Of a stretch of DNA of 64,000 bases, positions 26,926-36,120 are shown in pieces. The notes under the pieces were generated by a model. That model did not search any database. It worked only from the letters and a program-made list of their open reading frames with translations, and was not told the DNA's origin. Position numbers and translations under genes: made by a program. Where the stretch lies: the NCBI GenBank assembly GCA_035504175.1, contig DATJSJ010000025.1, positions 1-64,000 on the forward strand, in the 5' to 3' direction. How positions within the stretch are numbered: the stretch's first letter is position 1; each line of letters begins with the position of its first letter. Source of the DNA: DATJSJ01 sp035504175. GTDB taxonomy: Bacteria; Pseudomonadota; Alphaproteobacteria; Acetobacterales; Acetobacteraceae.

Positions 26926-28505
26926 CACGCGGCGCGGCCGAAGGAGGCGGCGATGACACGCTGCTCGTTCATCGCCTCGCCGGAGAGTTCATCGCTGATT
27001 CGCCCTTCGACCATCACCAGGATGCGGTCGCAGTGCTGCAGCAGTTCCTCGATGTCGGAAGCGAAGACGAGCACCGTGCTGCCTTCGGCGGCGATTGCGC
27101 CGAGGGTGGCGTAGATCTCGCCGCGCGCGTGCACGTCGACGCCCTTGGTCGGATCGCTCAGCAGCAACACGTCCGGCCGCCGGCCGAGCCATTTGCCGAC
27201 CACCACTTTCTGCTGGTTGCCGCCGCTCAGGCGAGTCACGACTTGGTCCGGGCCGGCCGTGCGGATGCGCAGCCGCTCGATCATCGCCTCGGCGAGACGC
27301 CGCAACGCGGCGAGCGGCAGGTGCCAGGGCCGCGGCTGGATCGCGATCGCGACGCTCGCCAGGTTGTCTCCGACGCTCTGATCGAGGAACAGGCCCTGGC
27401 GGTGCCGGTCGTTCGGTACCAGACAGATGCCCCGGCGGATCATGTCGCGCGGCAGGCGGGGCGTGATGCGCTTGCCGCGGTGCTGGATGCTGCCGCAGTC
27501 GACGCGGCGGAAACCCGCCAGGACCTCGAGCAACTCCTCCTGCCCCTGGCCTTGCAAGCCGGCGAGGCCAACGATTTCACCGGTGCGCAGCGTGAGATCG
27601 ATGCCGCGCACCGCGCGTCCGGCGGCGAGGTCCGATGCGACGAACACCGTCTCGCCCACGACCCGCTTCGCACGCGCCGGCGGCGCAGCATCGGGATCGC
27701 CCGTCATCAGCGCCACGATCCGCGCCGCGTCGAGCCGGCCGGCGCTGCGCCAGGCGCCGGCCACGCGGCCGTTGCGCAATACCAGTACGCGGTCGCAGAT
27801 CGCTTCCACCTCGGCCAGCCGGTGCGAGATGAAGATCACGGCGACGCCCGCCTGGGTCAGGGCACGCACCGAGTCGAAGAGGCGCCCGACTTCGGCGGCG
27901 GCAAGCGAGGCGGTGGGCTCGTCCAGGATCAGCAGGCGCGGGCGACGCGTCAGCGCGCGGGCGATCTCGACGAGCTGCTGCTCCGCGGCGGTGAGCGCTC
28001 CGGCGGGGGCGTCGATGTCGATCGCGGCGCCGAGCCGCGTCAGTGCCGCCTTTGCTTCGCGCCGCGCGCGGCCGCGGTCGATGAAGCCGCCGAAAACCGT
28101 CCGCTCGGCACCGAGGAAAAGGTTCTCCCAGACCGGCAGATCCGGCGCCAGGGCGGGATGCTGGTGCGCAATGACGATGCCGCGCGCCGCCGCCTCGTGC
28201 GGCGTCGCGTGCGTGACCGGCGCTCCGTCCAGCTCGATCGTTCCCGCATCGGGCGCAAGCTCGCCGGCGATGATGCGCGACAGCGTCGACTTGCCGGATC
28301 CGTTGGCGCCGAGCAGGCCGAGCACGCTGCCCGCCGCCGCTTCGAGATCCACACCGTCGAGCGCGGTGACGCCGCCGAAGCGCCGGACGATGCCGCGCAC
28401 GCGGAGCAGCAGAGGCGGTTCCGGCGCCGCGTCCGTTCCGTCCGCCGCCGCTGGTGCCGCGACGGCAAGGGTCGCGGCGGCGGTCTCAGGTGAAGAAGGC
28501 GTCAA
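26925..28505 (-). CDS. Sugar ABC transporter ATP-binding protein (RbsA/MglA type, two NBDs)
   Basis: A 526-residue double ATPase. The first domain (about 33-250) has Walker A GANGSGKST, a degenerate signature LTAAEQQ and Walker B LLILDEPTASL. The second (about 270-510) has no canonical Walker A (GLAGLQGQGQEE), a good LSGGNQQK signature and LLSDPTKGVD in place of Walker B. This asymmetry is normal for the family, in which one site is the main ATP-hydrolysing site. The TTG start at 28505 overlaps the binding-protein end; no better start is seen upstream of the conserved region. An alanine-rich N-terminal tail of about 30 residues is unusual. Confidence 0.88.
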   Translation of the reverse strand: MTPSSPETAAATLAVAAPAAADGTDAAPEPPLLLRVRGIVRRFGGVTALDGVDLEAAAGSVLGLLGANGSGKSTLSRIIAGELAPDAGTIELDGAPVTHATPHEAAARGIVIAHQHPALAPDLPVWENLFLGAERTVFGGFIDRGRARREAKAALTRLGAAIDIDAPAGALTAAEQQLVEIARALTRRPRLLILDEPTASLAAAEVGRLFDSVRALTQAGVAVIFISHRLAEVEAICDRVLVLRNGRVAGAWRSAGRLDAARIVALMTGDPDAAPPARAKRVVGETVFVASDLAAGRAVRGIDLTLRTGEIVGLAGLQGQGQEELLEVLAGFRRVDCGSIQHRGKRITPRLPRDMIRRGICLVPNDRHRQGLFLDQSVGDNLASVAIAIQPRPWHLPLAALRRLAEAMIERLRIRTAGPDQVVTRLSGGNQQKVVVGKWLGRRPDVLLLSDPTKGVDVHARGEIYATLGAIAAEGSTVLVFASDIEELLQHCDRILVMVEGRISDELSGEAMNEQRVIAASFGRAA

Positions 28506-29517
28506 GCTGCGGCTCGGAGAACCATTCCGCGAGGAAGTAGCTGTCGGGCTTGTCTTTCATCAGCGCGAGCGTGGCGTCAAGATTGTCCCGCGTCACCTTC
28601 AGGTGGATCGGGTAGTAGATCGTGTTGTGCGGGATCGGCTTCAGCTTGCGTCCGTCCGCCAGCCGCACCGCGATGCCGATCGCGTTGCGGCTGATGTCCG
28701 GCGGGTTCGGCTGGGCGAAAGCCTGCATGTTGGTCCCGGACTGCAGCTCCGCCTTCCAGGCGAGCAGGAACGCCTTCTGCGCCTCGCCGGTCATCACCGG
28801 GATCGGGCGGTGCGCGTTCTGGAACGCACGCAGCACGCCGAGTCCCATCGAGTCCTCGACGAAGGCGCCGTCGATCTGCGGCTGCGCCGCGATCACCGTC
28901 GCCATGACCGCCTGCGCCTTGGCGTGATCCCAATAGCCGTAGCCGGACCAAACGATGTCGATGCCCGGGTATTTGTGGAACGTGTCGAAGGCGGCGCGGC
29001 GCCGCGCCTCGGCGGCCGGATGGCCGGGGATGCCGTCCAGGATGACGACCTTGCCCTTGCCGTGCAGCGTATCGGCGATCCACTGGGCGTAGGTCTGCCC
29101 CCATTTGTAATGGTCGACGGTCACGTTGACCGCGTAGGGGTTGGTCACCGCCTGGTCGAAGGAGATGACCGGAATGCGCGCGCGCTTCGCCTCGTTGATC
29201 ACGCCGTTCAGCGCGGTCGCGGAGTTGGCGTTCATCGTGATCGCCGCCACGTCCTGGCGGATCATGTTGCGGATGTCCTGGATCTGCTGGTTCACGTCGG
29301 CGCCGGCCTGTTCGACGACCAGCTTGGCGGCCATGCCCTTCGCCTTGTAGCCGGCGAACTGCGCCTCGGCACCGGCGATCATCTGATTGCGCCATTCGGT
29401 GCCGAAATAGCCGTTGGAGAGGCCGATCACGGCGTCGGAAGCGGCGCGCGCGCGGCCGCCCAGCGCGGGGAGCGCGGCCGCCGCGCCCAGCCCCAGCAGC
29501 ATCTGTCTGCGTTGCAT
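28486..29517 (-). CDS. Sugar ABC transporter substrate-binding protein (CUT2)
   Basis: A 343-residue periplasmic protein with a short signal peptide (RRQMLLGLGAAAALPALGG, ending near ARAAS at residue 26). The type I binding fold is recognisable from IGLSNGYFGTEWRNQMIAGAE, the repeated DVNQQIQDIRNMI helix and FVEDSMGLG. The ATG at 29517 has GGGAG about nine bases upstream; the frame is open further upstream but runs into the amidohydrolase gene in another frame. Its stop overlaps the start region of the ATPase. The ligand cannot be predicted safely. Confidence 0.9.
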   Translation of the reverse strand: MQRRQMLLGLGAAAALPALGGRARAASDAVIGLSNGYFGTEWRNQMIAGAEAQFAGYKAKGMAAKLVVEQAGADVNQQIQDIRNMIRQDVAAITMNANSATALNGVINEAKRARIPVISFDQAVTNPYAVNVTVDHYKWGQTYAQWIADTLHGKGKVVILDGIPGHPAAEARRRAAFDTFHKYPGIDIVWSGYGYWDHAKAQAVMATVIAAQPQIDGAFVEDSMGLGVLRAFQNAHRPIPVMTGEAQKAFLLAWKAELQSGTNMQAFAQPNPPDISRNAIGIAVRLADGRKLKPIPHNTIYYPIHLKVTRDNLDATLALMKDKPDSYFLAEWFSEPQLDAFFT

Positions 29518-29552
29518 CAGGAAAAGCTCCCGCGAATGGGTGCAAGCGTTGA

Positions 29553-29576
29553 CCCGGCCGCGTCGCCGCGGCCGGG
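29553..29576 (-). other. Strong intercistronic hairpin before the sugar-binding protein gene
   Basis: A ten-base perfect stem (CCCGGCCGCG and CGCGGCCGGG) with a four-base TCGC loop, in the 74-bp gap between the amidohydrolase and binding-protein genes. There is no T-tract. A role in RNA processing or in unequal expression of the two sides is likely. Confidence 0.55.
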
Positions 29577-29591
29577 CGGGTCCGGGATCGG

Positions 29592-30881
29592 TTATTCCGC
29601 CGCCATCAGCTGGCCTGCAGCGGCACGGCCCTGGAACGGCTTGTGGAACTGGCCGTCCTTCATGATCGCGAGCAGCGCGTTGCGGTCCTGCAGCAGGCTG
29701 AGGTCGAGCAGCGGATTGCCGTCCACCAGCACGATGTCGGCGAGATAGCCGGCGGCGACGCGGCCCATCTTCTCGCCGGACTTGCCGACCCAGGCCTCGC
29801 CGCCATAGGCGGTCGCGGCGCGCAGCACCTCCCAGGGCGAGAAGCCGAACAGGTTGACGAAATGCTCGAGGTCGCGCGCCTCGGTGCCCTGCGGCAGCCA
29901 AGCGAAGCCGTAATCGCCGAACGGCAGCACCTTGATGCCCGCCTTGTGCATCTTGGTCATCACCTTGATGCCTTCCTCGAGCTCGCGTTTGTTGCCGATC
30001 ATCTCGGCGACGTCGGTGGTGATGCCCCAGTCGGCGGCCTCGTAGGTGGTGTTGTAGCGGGCGGCGATCGCCGGCGAGATGTAGTGCTTGTGCTTGACCC
30101 GCTCCAGTGCCTCGATCGTCTCGTCGGTCGCGAAGCTGGCGTGGAAGATGAACTCCACGTCGTATTTCATGCACTGCCGGACCGAGCTGTCGGCGTGCGC
30201 GTGCGCGGCGATCCGGCGACCGAGATTGTTGGCCGTGTTGCAGATCGCCGCCACTTCCTCCTCGGTCATCGGATTGTCGTAGGCGGCCATGCGCGGATAG
30301 CAGAAGCTGTCGCCGGAATTGTTGAACTTGATGAGGTCGACGCCCTCGCGGATCATGGTGCGGACGGTCTTGCGGAACTCCTCGGCGCCGTCGCAGATGA
30401 TCGAGATCGAGGGGTGCTTGGCGTCGAGCTGGTTGTCGTCGGCGAGGCCGCCGGTGACGGTGAGCTCGGGCGAGCCGGCGAGCAGACGCGGACCGGGGAT
30501 CTTGCCCTTGTTGATCTCGTTGCGGATGACGATGTCGAGCCGCGGCTTGGCGGAGGCAGCCCCGATCGCGGCGGTGAAGCCCATGTCCAGCGCCAGCCTG
30601 GCGTTGTGCATGGTGAGCAGCACGTGCTCTTCCACCGGCAGGGCGGTCAGCTCCGCGACCGTCGTGCCGTTGTTGTAGGTGAGGTGACAGTGCGTGTTGA
30701 CCATGCCGGGCATCAGCGTCGCACCGCCGGCGTCGATCACCTCGCAGCCGTCGCGCGGCAGCGTCTCGCCCGCCCCGGCGACCGTCTGGATGCGGTTGCC
30801 CTGGACCAGCACTTCGCCGGGCACGAGGTCCCTCTGCGTGCCCTCGAAGATCATCGTATTGGTGAAAAGAACTCTCGCCAT
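29592..30881 (-). CDS. Amidohydrolase family protein (imidazolonepropionase/prolidase-like)
   Basis: A 429-residue metal-dependent hydrolase of the amidohydrolase superfamily. Metal-binding residues are visible as NTHCHL (HxH) near residue 63, a candidate bridging lysine in LIKFNNSGD, HAHAD, FHASFATD and the aspartate of FGDYGFAW. The C-terminal composite beta-domain (GYLADIVLVDGNPL) is complete. GGAGGAACCG precedes the ATG. It sits at the head of the ABC transporter genes and probably hydrolyses a cyclic amide or lactone form of the transported compound. Confidence 0.87.
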   Translation of the reverse strand: MARVLFTNTMIFEGTQRDLVPGEVLVQGNRIQTVAGAGETLPRDGCEVIDAGGATLMPGMVNTHCHLTYNNGTTVAELTALPVEEHVLLTMHNARLALDMGFTAAIGAASAKPRLDIVIRNEINKGKIPGPRLLAGSPELTVTGGLADDNQLDAKHPSISIICDGAEEFRKTVRTMIREGVDLIKFNNSGDSFCYPRMAAYDNPMTEEEVAAICNTANNLGRRIAAHAHADSSVRQCMKYDVEFIFHASFATDETIEALERVKHKHYISPAIAARYNTTYEAADWGITTDVAEMIGNKRELEEGIKVMTKMHKAGIKVLPFGDYGFAWLPQGTEARDLEHFVNLFGFSPWEVLRAATAYGGEAWVGKSGEKMGRVAAGYLADIVLVDGNPLLDLSLLQDRNALLAIMKDGQFHKPFQGRAAAGQLMAAE

Positions 30882-31035
30882 CGGTTCCTCCGTTGCGCCG
30901 GTTCAGCCGGCCTGATGGTTGTCATGGTGCAGACCGCGACAGCTTCGCGGCGACGCCTCGCCGGCATCATGCACCCGAATCGCGAGGGGGTGGATCGCAC
31001 GACGCCGGCCACGGGTTCCGGTCCCGGCGAACACG

Positions 31036-31410
31036 CTACGGTACGGCCTGACCCGCGGGGAGTGCCACGCGCAGCGAGATCTTCCCTCGCAGACGCGGCG
31101 GCATTGCCTCGGCCGGCAGATTGCCGTCGGCGCTCTCGGCGTAATCCTGCGCCGCCTGGATCAGGGCGGGCACATCCTCGATGGTGAGGCCGGAGAAGCG
31201 GATGGTGCATTTGCCCGGCATGCGCAACGCCGCGGTGCAGGGGTGCGGGCACCCGTTCAGGCATTCGACGGTACGCACGGTCAGCGTCTCGCCGCCCGCC
31301 TGCACACGCGCCGCCACGGCGCCGGCCAGCGCCCGCCCGGGGCTCGGCCGATCCGCGGCCGGACTGGCGTAGCGATCGCACGTCACGCAGACGAAAATGC
31401 GTCCGCCCAT
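31036..31410 (-). CDS. DUF1636 family protein (CxxC metal-binding, ferredoxin-like)
   Basis: A 124-residue small protein of the DUF1636 family. Cysteines occur as CVTC near the N-terminus and CLNGCPHPC in the middle, a spacing reminiscent of thioredoxin-like [2Fe-2S] proteins. GGGAGGAGA sits just before the chosen ATG; another in-frame ATG ten codons upstream is less likely. The family is often found near metal, especially cobalt, uptake genes; here no such gene is adjacent. Function unknown. Confidence 0.75.
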   Translation of the reverse strand: MGGRIFVCVTCDRYASPAADRPSPGRALAGAVAARVQAGGETLTVRTVECLNGCPHPCTAALRMPGKCTIRFSGLTIEDVPALIQAAQDYAESADGNLPAEAMPPRLRGKISLRVALPAGQAVP

Positions 31411-31653
31411 TCTCCTCCCCTTCGCACCGCGGCGCGGCATCCGCCGCCCTCGGCGGGAGCGGACCGCTCGCGCCGACCCGTTTCGCTCCGGCGGTTCCTG
31501 TTGTCGCGGACCACCGACGCGCCGTCACCGGGACCCGCAGGCACGGCCGCCTGGTGCCAGCGTTTGCCGAGAGCTGGCATCAGGCAACTTGCCGAGTATC
31601 CGAATTCACACAGCGAAGTCGCGACGCGACTCACGCTTCGCCGCGATCGGATA

Positions 31654-32439
31654 CTAGGCCGCTTGGCGGCGACGCCGGCTGTGGAATAGCGTCACCGCGT
31701 AATTGACCTGCTTCGCCCGCTCGATCGTGGGCCAGTGGCCGCATCCGTCCAGGATGTGCAGCTCGGCACCGCTGATCGCACTGGCCAAAGCGCGGCCGGT
31801 ATCGGGCGGTGCGGTGCGGTCCTGGTCGCCGGTCAGCAGCAGCACCGGGCAGGCGATGCGGGCGAGGTCGGCGGCGCGGACCGCGGCCAGCGCCTCGCAG
31901 TTCCGGGCGTAGCCGTCCGCGGGCTGCGCCATCAGGCTCTCGCGCACGAAGGCGGTGGCGGCCGGCTGGTTGGTCTTGGTGTCGTCGGACGTGCCGGCGG
32001 TGACGACCGCGTCGGCGATGCCGCGCATGCCCTCGCCGCGCGCCTTCGCCGCCCGGTCGCGCAGCGCCGCGCGCGCCGGCTCCGGCGGCTGCGGGAAGGC
32101 GCCGAGCAGCGTGAGGCTCGCCACCAGCTCGGGCCGCTGCGCCGCCAGATGCTGACAGATGATGGTGCCCATGGAGTGCCCGGCGAGGTGCACCCGCTCG
32201 CTGCCCGTCTGGGCAATGACGGCGAGCAGATCCTCGACATGCGTTTCGATCGAGAGGCCGTCGCGCAGCTTGCTGCGCCCGGACCCGGCGAGGTCGTAGG
32301 CGACCAGGCGGAAGTCGCGCTTCAGCACGCCGGCCTGCGGAAACCAGGTGTTGCTGCTGCCGCCGAGTCCGTGCACCAGCACCAGCGTCTCGCCGGTGCC
32401 GCCGAATTCGTCGATGAACAGGTCGCTTGTCGCTGCCAC
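31654..32439 (-). CDS. Alpha/beta hydrolase (3-oxoadipate enol-lactonase-like)
   Basis: A 261-residue alpha/beta-fold hydrolase. The oxyanion segment LVHGLGGSS is near residue 21, the nucleophile elbow GHSMG near 94, the catalytic aspartate is in TGDQDRTAP and the histidine in GCGHWP. The start is GTG. It lies 18 bp downstream of the FAH-family gene in the same direction, so the two form a pair of hydrolases. Lactone or ester hydrolysis is likely; the precise substrate is unknown. Confidence 0.87.
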   Translation of the reverse strand: MAATSDLFIDEFGGTGETLVLVHGLGGSSNTWFPQAGVLKRDFRLVAYDLAGSGRSKLRDGLSIETHVEDLLAVIAQTGSERVHLAGHSMGTIICQHLAAQRPELVASLTLLGAFPQPPEPARAALRDRAAKARGEGMRGIADAVVTAGTSDDTKTNQPAATAFVRESLMAQPADGYARNCEALAAVRAADLARIACPVLLLTGDQDRTAPPDTGRALASAISGAELHILDGCGHWPTIERAKQVNYAVTLFHSRRRRQAA

Positions 32440-32457
32440 GATGCCCTGACCTTCCGT

Positions 32458-33399
32458 TCAGACGGTTTCCCCGACGGCGAACGCCGCCGGCGGCTGTTCC
32501 GATGCTGCGCGCCGGACGGTGTTGCGGATGCCGCCGATGCCGGCGATCTCGACCTCGACGACGTCGCCCTCGCGCAGGAATCGCGGCGGATCGAAGCCGA
32601 TTCCGACACCCTCCGGCGTGCCGGTCGCGATCATGTCGCCGGCGGCCAGCGTGACACTGCGCGAGATCGTCGCGATCAGCGTTGGCACGTCGAAGATCAG
32701 GTCGGCGGTGCAGGCGTCCTGGCGCAGCTCGCCGTTGACGCGGCAGGTGATGCGCAGGTTGGCCGCGTCGATCTCGTCCGCCGTCACGATCCACGGCCCG
32801 CTCGGGCCGAATCCGTCGATCGCCTTGCCGAGGAACCACTGCTTGTGCAGGCGCTGCAGGTCGCGGGCGGTGACGTCGTTCATGACCGTGTAGCCGAACA
32901 CGTGTTCCAGCGCACGCTCGCGCGGGATGAAACGCCCGGGCCGGCCGATCACCACGACGAGTTCCGCCTCGTAGTCGACCGCGGCATCGAGGCCGGGCCA
33001 GAGCGGGATGTCGCTCCGCGGTCCGGCAATCGCGCCGGCGGCTTTGGTGAAGATGATCGGATGCTCCGGCACCGCCTCAGCGGCCGCGGCGCCGGCATCG
33101 AAGCCGCTGCGGGTAAACTCGTGCGCGTGCGCGCGATAATTCTTGCCGACGCAGAAGACGTTGTGCGGCGGCGCGGCAATCGGCGCGAGCAGGTCGGCGC
33201 CCGCGAGCGCCTGGCCCGATCCGGTCGGCACGATATGGAGCCTGCCGGAAGCGAGATGCGCCACCGCCGCGACCATGTCGTGCTCCGCGCCGGGCGGCAG
33301 ATCGGCGATCATCTCCGCCAGTGGCCAGAACCGGGCCCGGCCGGGATCGACCAGGCAGACGGTCGGCCGCCCGTCCTGCCGGATGGTCGCCAGCTTCAT
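32458..33399 (-). CDS. Fumarylacetoacetate hydrolase (FAH) family protein
   Basis: A 313-residue protein with an N-terminal lid (about 1-75) and a C-terminal FAH domain. Family blocks are CVGKNYRAHAHE, VDYEAELVVVIG with metal-binding glutamates, GYTVMNDVTARD and ATGTPEGVG. Members hydrolyse or decarboxylate acylpyruvates and related 2-oxo acids. It is divergent from the GntR-type regulator across a 115-bp gap that contains a CCAAT-N8-ATTGG dyad, so it is the likely regulatory target. Confidence 0.88.
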   Translation of the reverse strand: MKLATIRQDGRPTVCLVDPGRARFWPLAEMIADLPPGAEHDMVAAVAHLASGRLHIVPTGSGQALAGADLLAPIAAPPHNVFCVGKNYRAHAHEFTRSGFDAGAAAAEAVPEHPIIFTKAAGAIAGPRSDIPLWPGLDAAVDYEAELVVVIGRPGRFIPRERALEHVFGYTVMNDVTARDLQRLHKQWFLGKAIDGFGPSGPWIVTADEIDAANLRITCRVNGELRQDACTADLIFDVPTLIATISRSVTLAAGDMIATGTPEGVGIGFDPPRFLREGDVVEVEIAGIGGIRNTVRRAASEQPPAAFAVGETV

Positions 33400-33464
33400 G
33401 CGGTCCGTGCCGTTCGTTGCGCCATTTTATACCAATTCCCTGGACGCCTTGCTCTAAACGTGAT

Positions 33465-33482
33465 CCAATCTCGCGCCATTGG
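33465..33482. promoter_or_regulatory. Inverted repeat in the FAH/GntR divergent promoter
   Basis: CCAAT-N8-ATTGG lies 32 bp before the GntR start and 66 bp before the FAH start. GntR proteins bind short dyads in such gaps and usually repress their own gene. A five-base dyad can occur by chance, so this is a candidate only. Confidence 0.35.
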
Positions 33483-33514
33483 TCCCGAATAGTCAAGCGC
33501 AGACGAGATTACGG

Positions 33515-34225
33515 ATGAGCGAGATCCTCGGGCGATCCCCGGACGCACTGCCGCGGCGCGGGCGCGGCGATGCCGAGCGGGTGCGGGCGACCGTCGCCCG
33601 CGACCTGCGCGCCGGCCGCTGGCGCGAGGGGGAGAAGCTGCCGACCGAGCGGGAACTCGGCGCCCAGTACGGCGTCGCGCGCAACACCGTGCGCCGGGCG
33701 CTGCAATCGCTGGAGGCGGAGGCGCTGATCGTGCGCCATGTCGGGCGGGGCACGTTCCGCGCCTTGGGCGCGCCGGCGCCGGATCCGTTCGCCGTCGATC
33801 CCGAGGCGCTCAGCCCCGCGGATGTCGTGGAATGCCGGCTGATCTTCGAGCCGGAGCTGGCGACGCTCGCGGTGGCGCGTGCCACCGCCGCGGATTTCGA
33901 GCGGATGGAGGCCTGTCTGCGCGGCGCCGGTGAAGCCGCCGACGTGACCGGCTTCGAGCACTGGGATGCGCGGCTGCACGACGCGATCGCCGCCGCCACG
34001 CGCAACCACACCGTGATCGCCATGGCGCGCGCACTGGCGCGGGTGCGGCTGAACGCCGAGTGGGGCAAGCTCAAGGCGCGCGGCATGACCGAGGAGCGCA
34101 AGGCGGCGCTGCAGGAACAGCACCGCGCAATCGTCGCCGCACTGCGGCAGCGCGATCGCGACGAGGCGCGCGCCCTGCTGCGTACGCACATCCTCTATGT
34201 GCGGGCCTACATGTTCGGCGAGTGA
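33515..34225 (+). CDS. GntR-family transcriptional regulator (FadR/FCD type)
   Basis: A 236-residue regulator. The winged helix-turn-helix occupies about residues 20-80, with the GntR signature LPTERELGAQYGVARNTVRRALQSLE, and a helical FCD ligand-binding domain follows (about 100-225, with histidines in HDAIAAATRNH and EQHRAIVAAL as probable metal ligands). FCD regulators sense small carboxylic acids. It diverges from the FAH-family gene and precedes a hydroxyacid dehydrogenase-like gene. Confidence 0.87.
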   Translation: MSEILGRSPDALPRRGRGDAERVRATVARDLRAGRWREGEKLPTERELGAQYGVARNTVRRALQSLEAEALIVRHVGRGTFRALGAPAPDPFAVDPEALSPADVVECRLIFEPELATLAVARATAADFERMEACLRGAGEAADVTGFEHWDARLHDAIAAATRNHTVIAMARALARVRLNAEWGKLKARGMTEERKAALQEQHRAIVAALRQRDRDEARALLRTHILYVRAYMFGE

Positions 34226-34286
34226 TCGCCGCCGCGTCGCGGCGGATGGCCGCGACGTCGTCGATAACCGGGAGGAGACCAGGCTG

Positions 34287-35180
34287 ATGCGCGTGGGACT
34301 GATCGGGCTTGGGCTGATGGGCACGCCGATGGCGCGCAACATCCTGAAGGGCGGCTTCCCGCTCGCCGTCTGGAATCGCACCGAAGCCAAGGCCCGCGAC
34401 TTGCTCGATGCCGGCGCGGAATGGGCGGAGAGCATCCCCGTGCTCGCGGCGCGATCCGATGTCGTCGTCACCATGGTGACCGATGCCGCAGCGTCGGAAG
34501 CGGTGATCTGCGGCGCGAACGGGGTGCTGGACGGCGCGCGTCCGGGCACGACCATCATCGACATGGGATCGATCGCGCCGGAGATGTCGCGCGCGATCGC
34601 GTCCCGTGCGCGGCAGCGGGACGTGGCGATGCTGGATGCGCCGGTGACCGGCAACCCGAAGGTGGCGGAGGCCGGCAAGCTCGGCATCATGGTCGGCGGC
34701 GAGGCGGAGATCCTCGAGCGCGTGCGCCCCGTGCTGGCGGCACTCTCGGCGGTGATCGTGCATGCCGGGCCGTCCGGCATGGGCTCGACCCTGAAGCTGG
34801 TGAACAACCTGATCCTTGGGGTTGCGATCGAGGCCGTGGCGGAAGCGCTGCTGCTGGCGCGCAAGGCCGGCATCGATCCCGATTGCGTGCGGCAGATCAC
34901 CAGCGTCGGCGGGGCACGGACCGGCGCGATGGAAACGCGCGGAGCGCGCATGATCGCCGGCGATTTCTCGCCGCATTTCTCGACCGACAACATGCACAAG
35001 GATCTCTCGACGGCGCTGCGGCTCGCCGATTCGGTCGGCGCCGCGGCACCGGCGGCGGCGGCGGCACTGGAAATGCTGCGCGCCGCCCGCGCGCAGGGCA
35101 AGGGCGAGCGCGATTCCGCCGTGGTCTATGCGGTGCTCGCGCAGTTGAGCGGTCTCGGCGACGGCGCGACGGCTGGATAG
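34287..35180 (+). CDS. NAD(P)-dependent 3-hydroxyisobutyrate dehydrogenase-family oxidoreductase
   Basis: A 297-residue beta-hydroxyacid dehydrogenase (3-hydroxyisobutyrate or tartronate-semialdehyde reductase type). The Rossmann motif GLIGLGLMGTPMARN opens the protein, DAPVTGNPKVAEAG is the substrate-binding signature, and the catalytic lysine is in LKLVNNLI. The ATG at 34287 follows GGAGGAG by nine bases. It lies 61 bp after the GntR gene in the same direction and may be co-transcribed. The following 168 bp to the aldolase stop contain nothing I recognise. Confidence 0.88.
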   Translation: MRVGLIGLGLMGTPMARNILKGGFPLAVWNRTEAKARDLLDAGAEWAESIPVLAARSDVVVTMVTDAAASEAVICGANGVLDGARPGTTIIDMGSIAPEMSRAIASRARQRDVAMLDAPVTGNPKVAEAGKLGIMVGGEAEILERVRPVLAALSAVIVHAGPSGMGSTLKLVNNLILGVAIEAVAEALLLARKAGIDPDCVRQITSVGGARTGAMETRGARMIAGDFSPHFSTDNMHKDLSTALRLADSVGAAAPAAAAALEMLRAARAQGKGERDSAVVYAVLAQLSGLGDGATAG

Positions 35181-35348
35181 ATCATGATCGCCCGCGCGCA
35201 GGAATCACCAAAGGTTCGAACCCTGGTCTGAACAGCCGGCCGGATCGAGGCCGCGCGGCACAGCCGGTCCGGGTCCTGTCCGTCTGCTGCCACGAGAGCG
35301 GCGGTACGACGCCGTCGGCGCAACGCACGGACGTCGAGGCGTGATCAG

Positions 35349-36104
35349 TCAGCGCGGCTGCGGTCCGCGCCCTTGCGAAGCCGCCGCCTGCCGCGCTCCC
35401 GCGATCCGATCCGCGAACGCCGCGCGCATCAGCTCGATATCCGCCGTCAGCACGAGTTCGTCGAAACCCGCCGCGATCATCGGTGCGACCTGCTCGGTCG
35501 TCACCGCATGCATGACGGCCGGCAGGCCGGCGGCGTGGGTTGCCGCGACGATCCGCTGCAGTGCCTCATGACAAAGCGGATGCGCCCGGTTCGTGCCGAT
35601 GCCGAGATCGAGACAGAGATCCACCGGCCCGACATGGATGCCGGCCACACCCGGCACGGAGGCGATCGCCTCGATCTGCGCCAGGGCTGCGCGGCCTTCG
35701 ACCATGGCGTAAACGGCCGGGCGGATGGTCGCGATCTCCGCCGGCTCGCCGCGCAATCCGTAGCGCTGACCGCCATAGCTGCGGCGTCCTTCCGGCTGAT
35801 AGCGCGCCCGGGCGATCGCGTCGGCAACGGGGCCGACACCCGATACCATCGCGATCACGATTCCCGCGGCGCCCTGGTCGAGGACGTGCGGGATCAGGTG
35901 CAGCTCGTCCTCGGCAACCCGCACGAGCACCGGGACTTTCAACAGGTCGAGAAGCTGGATGCCGCGGATCGCGGTGGCGAGATCCCAGGCGCCGTGCTGC
36001 AAATCGATGCCGACCCAGTCGAAGCCGGCGCGTCCGGCGGCCTCCGCGACCAGCGGCTCCGGCATGGACAGCCAGCCGGCGAGCCGAAGGTGATTCGATT
36101 CCAT
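35349..36104 (-). CDS. HpcH/HpaI-family aldolase (second copy)
   Basis: A 251-residue class II pyruvate-aldehyde aldolase. IDLQHGAWD holds the catalytic histidine, AMVEGRAAL the metal-binding glutamate and HVGPVDLCLDLG the aspartate. Arg in LVRVAED is conserved. It is more divergent than the copy at 2.3 kb, with the usual PAD replaced by PVD. GGGAGG lies about 12 bases before the ATG. The near-palindrome CCAAACGATTGG at 36121-36132 sits in its leader, which links it to the LacI regulon. Confidence 0.86.
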   Translation of the reverse strand: MESNHLRLAGWLSMPEPLVAEAAGRAGFDWVGIDLQHGAWDLATAIRGIQLLDLLKVPVLVRVAEDELHLIPHVLDQGAAGIVIAMVSGVGPVADAIARARYQPEGRRSYGGQRYGLRGEPAEIATIRPAVYAMVEGRAALAQIEAIASVPGVAGIHVGPVDLCLDLGIGTNRAHPLCHEALQRIVAATHAAGLPAVMHAVTTEQVAPMIAAGFDELVLTADIELMRAAFADRIAGARQAAASQGRGPQPR

Positions 36105-36120
36105 GCGCCGCCGTAGCCTC

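Noticed and set aside
26925..28505. Second domain of the double ATPase as a broken pseudogene half because Walker A is missing
   Set aside because: Degenerate motifs in one half are normal for RbsA/MglA-type ATPases, and the frame is intact.
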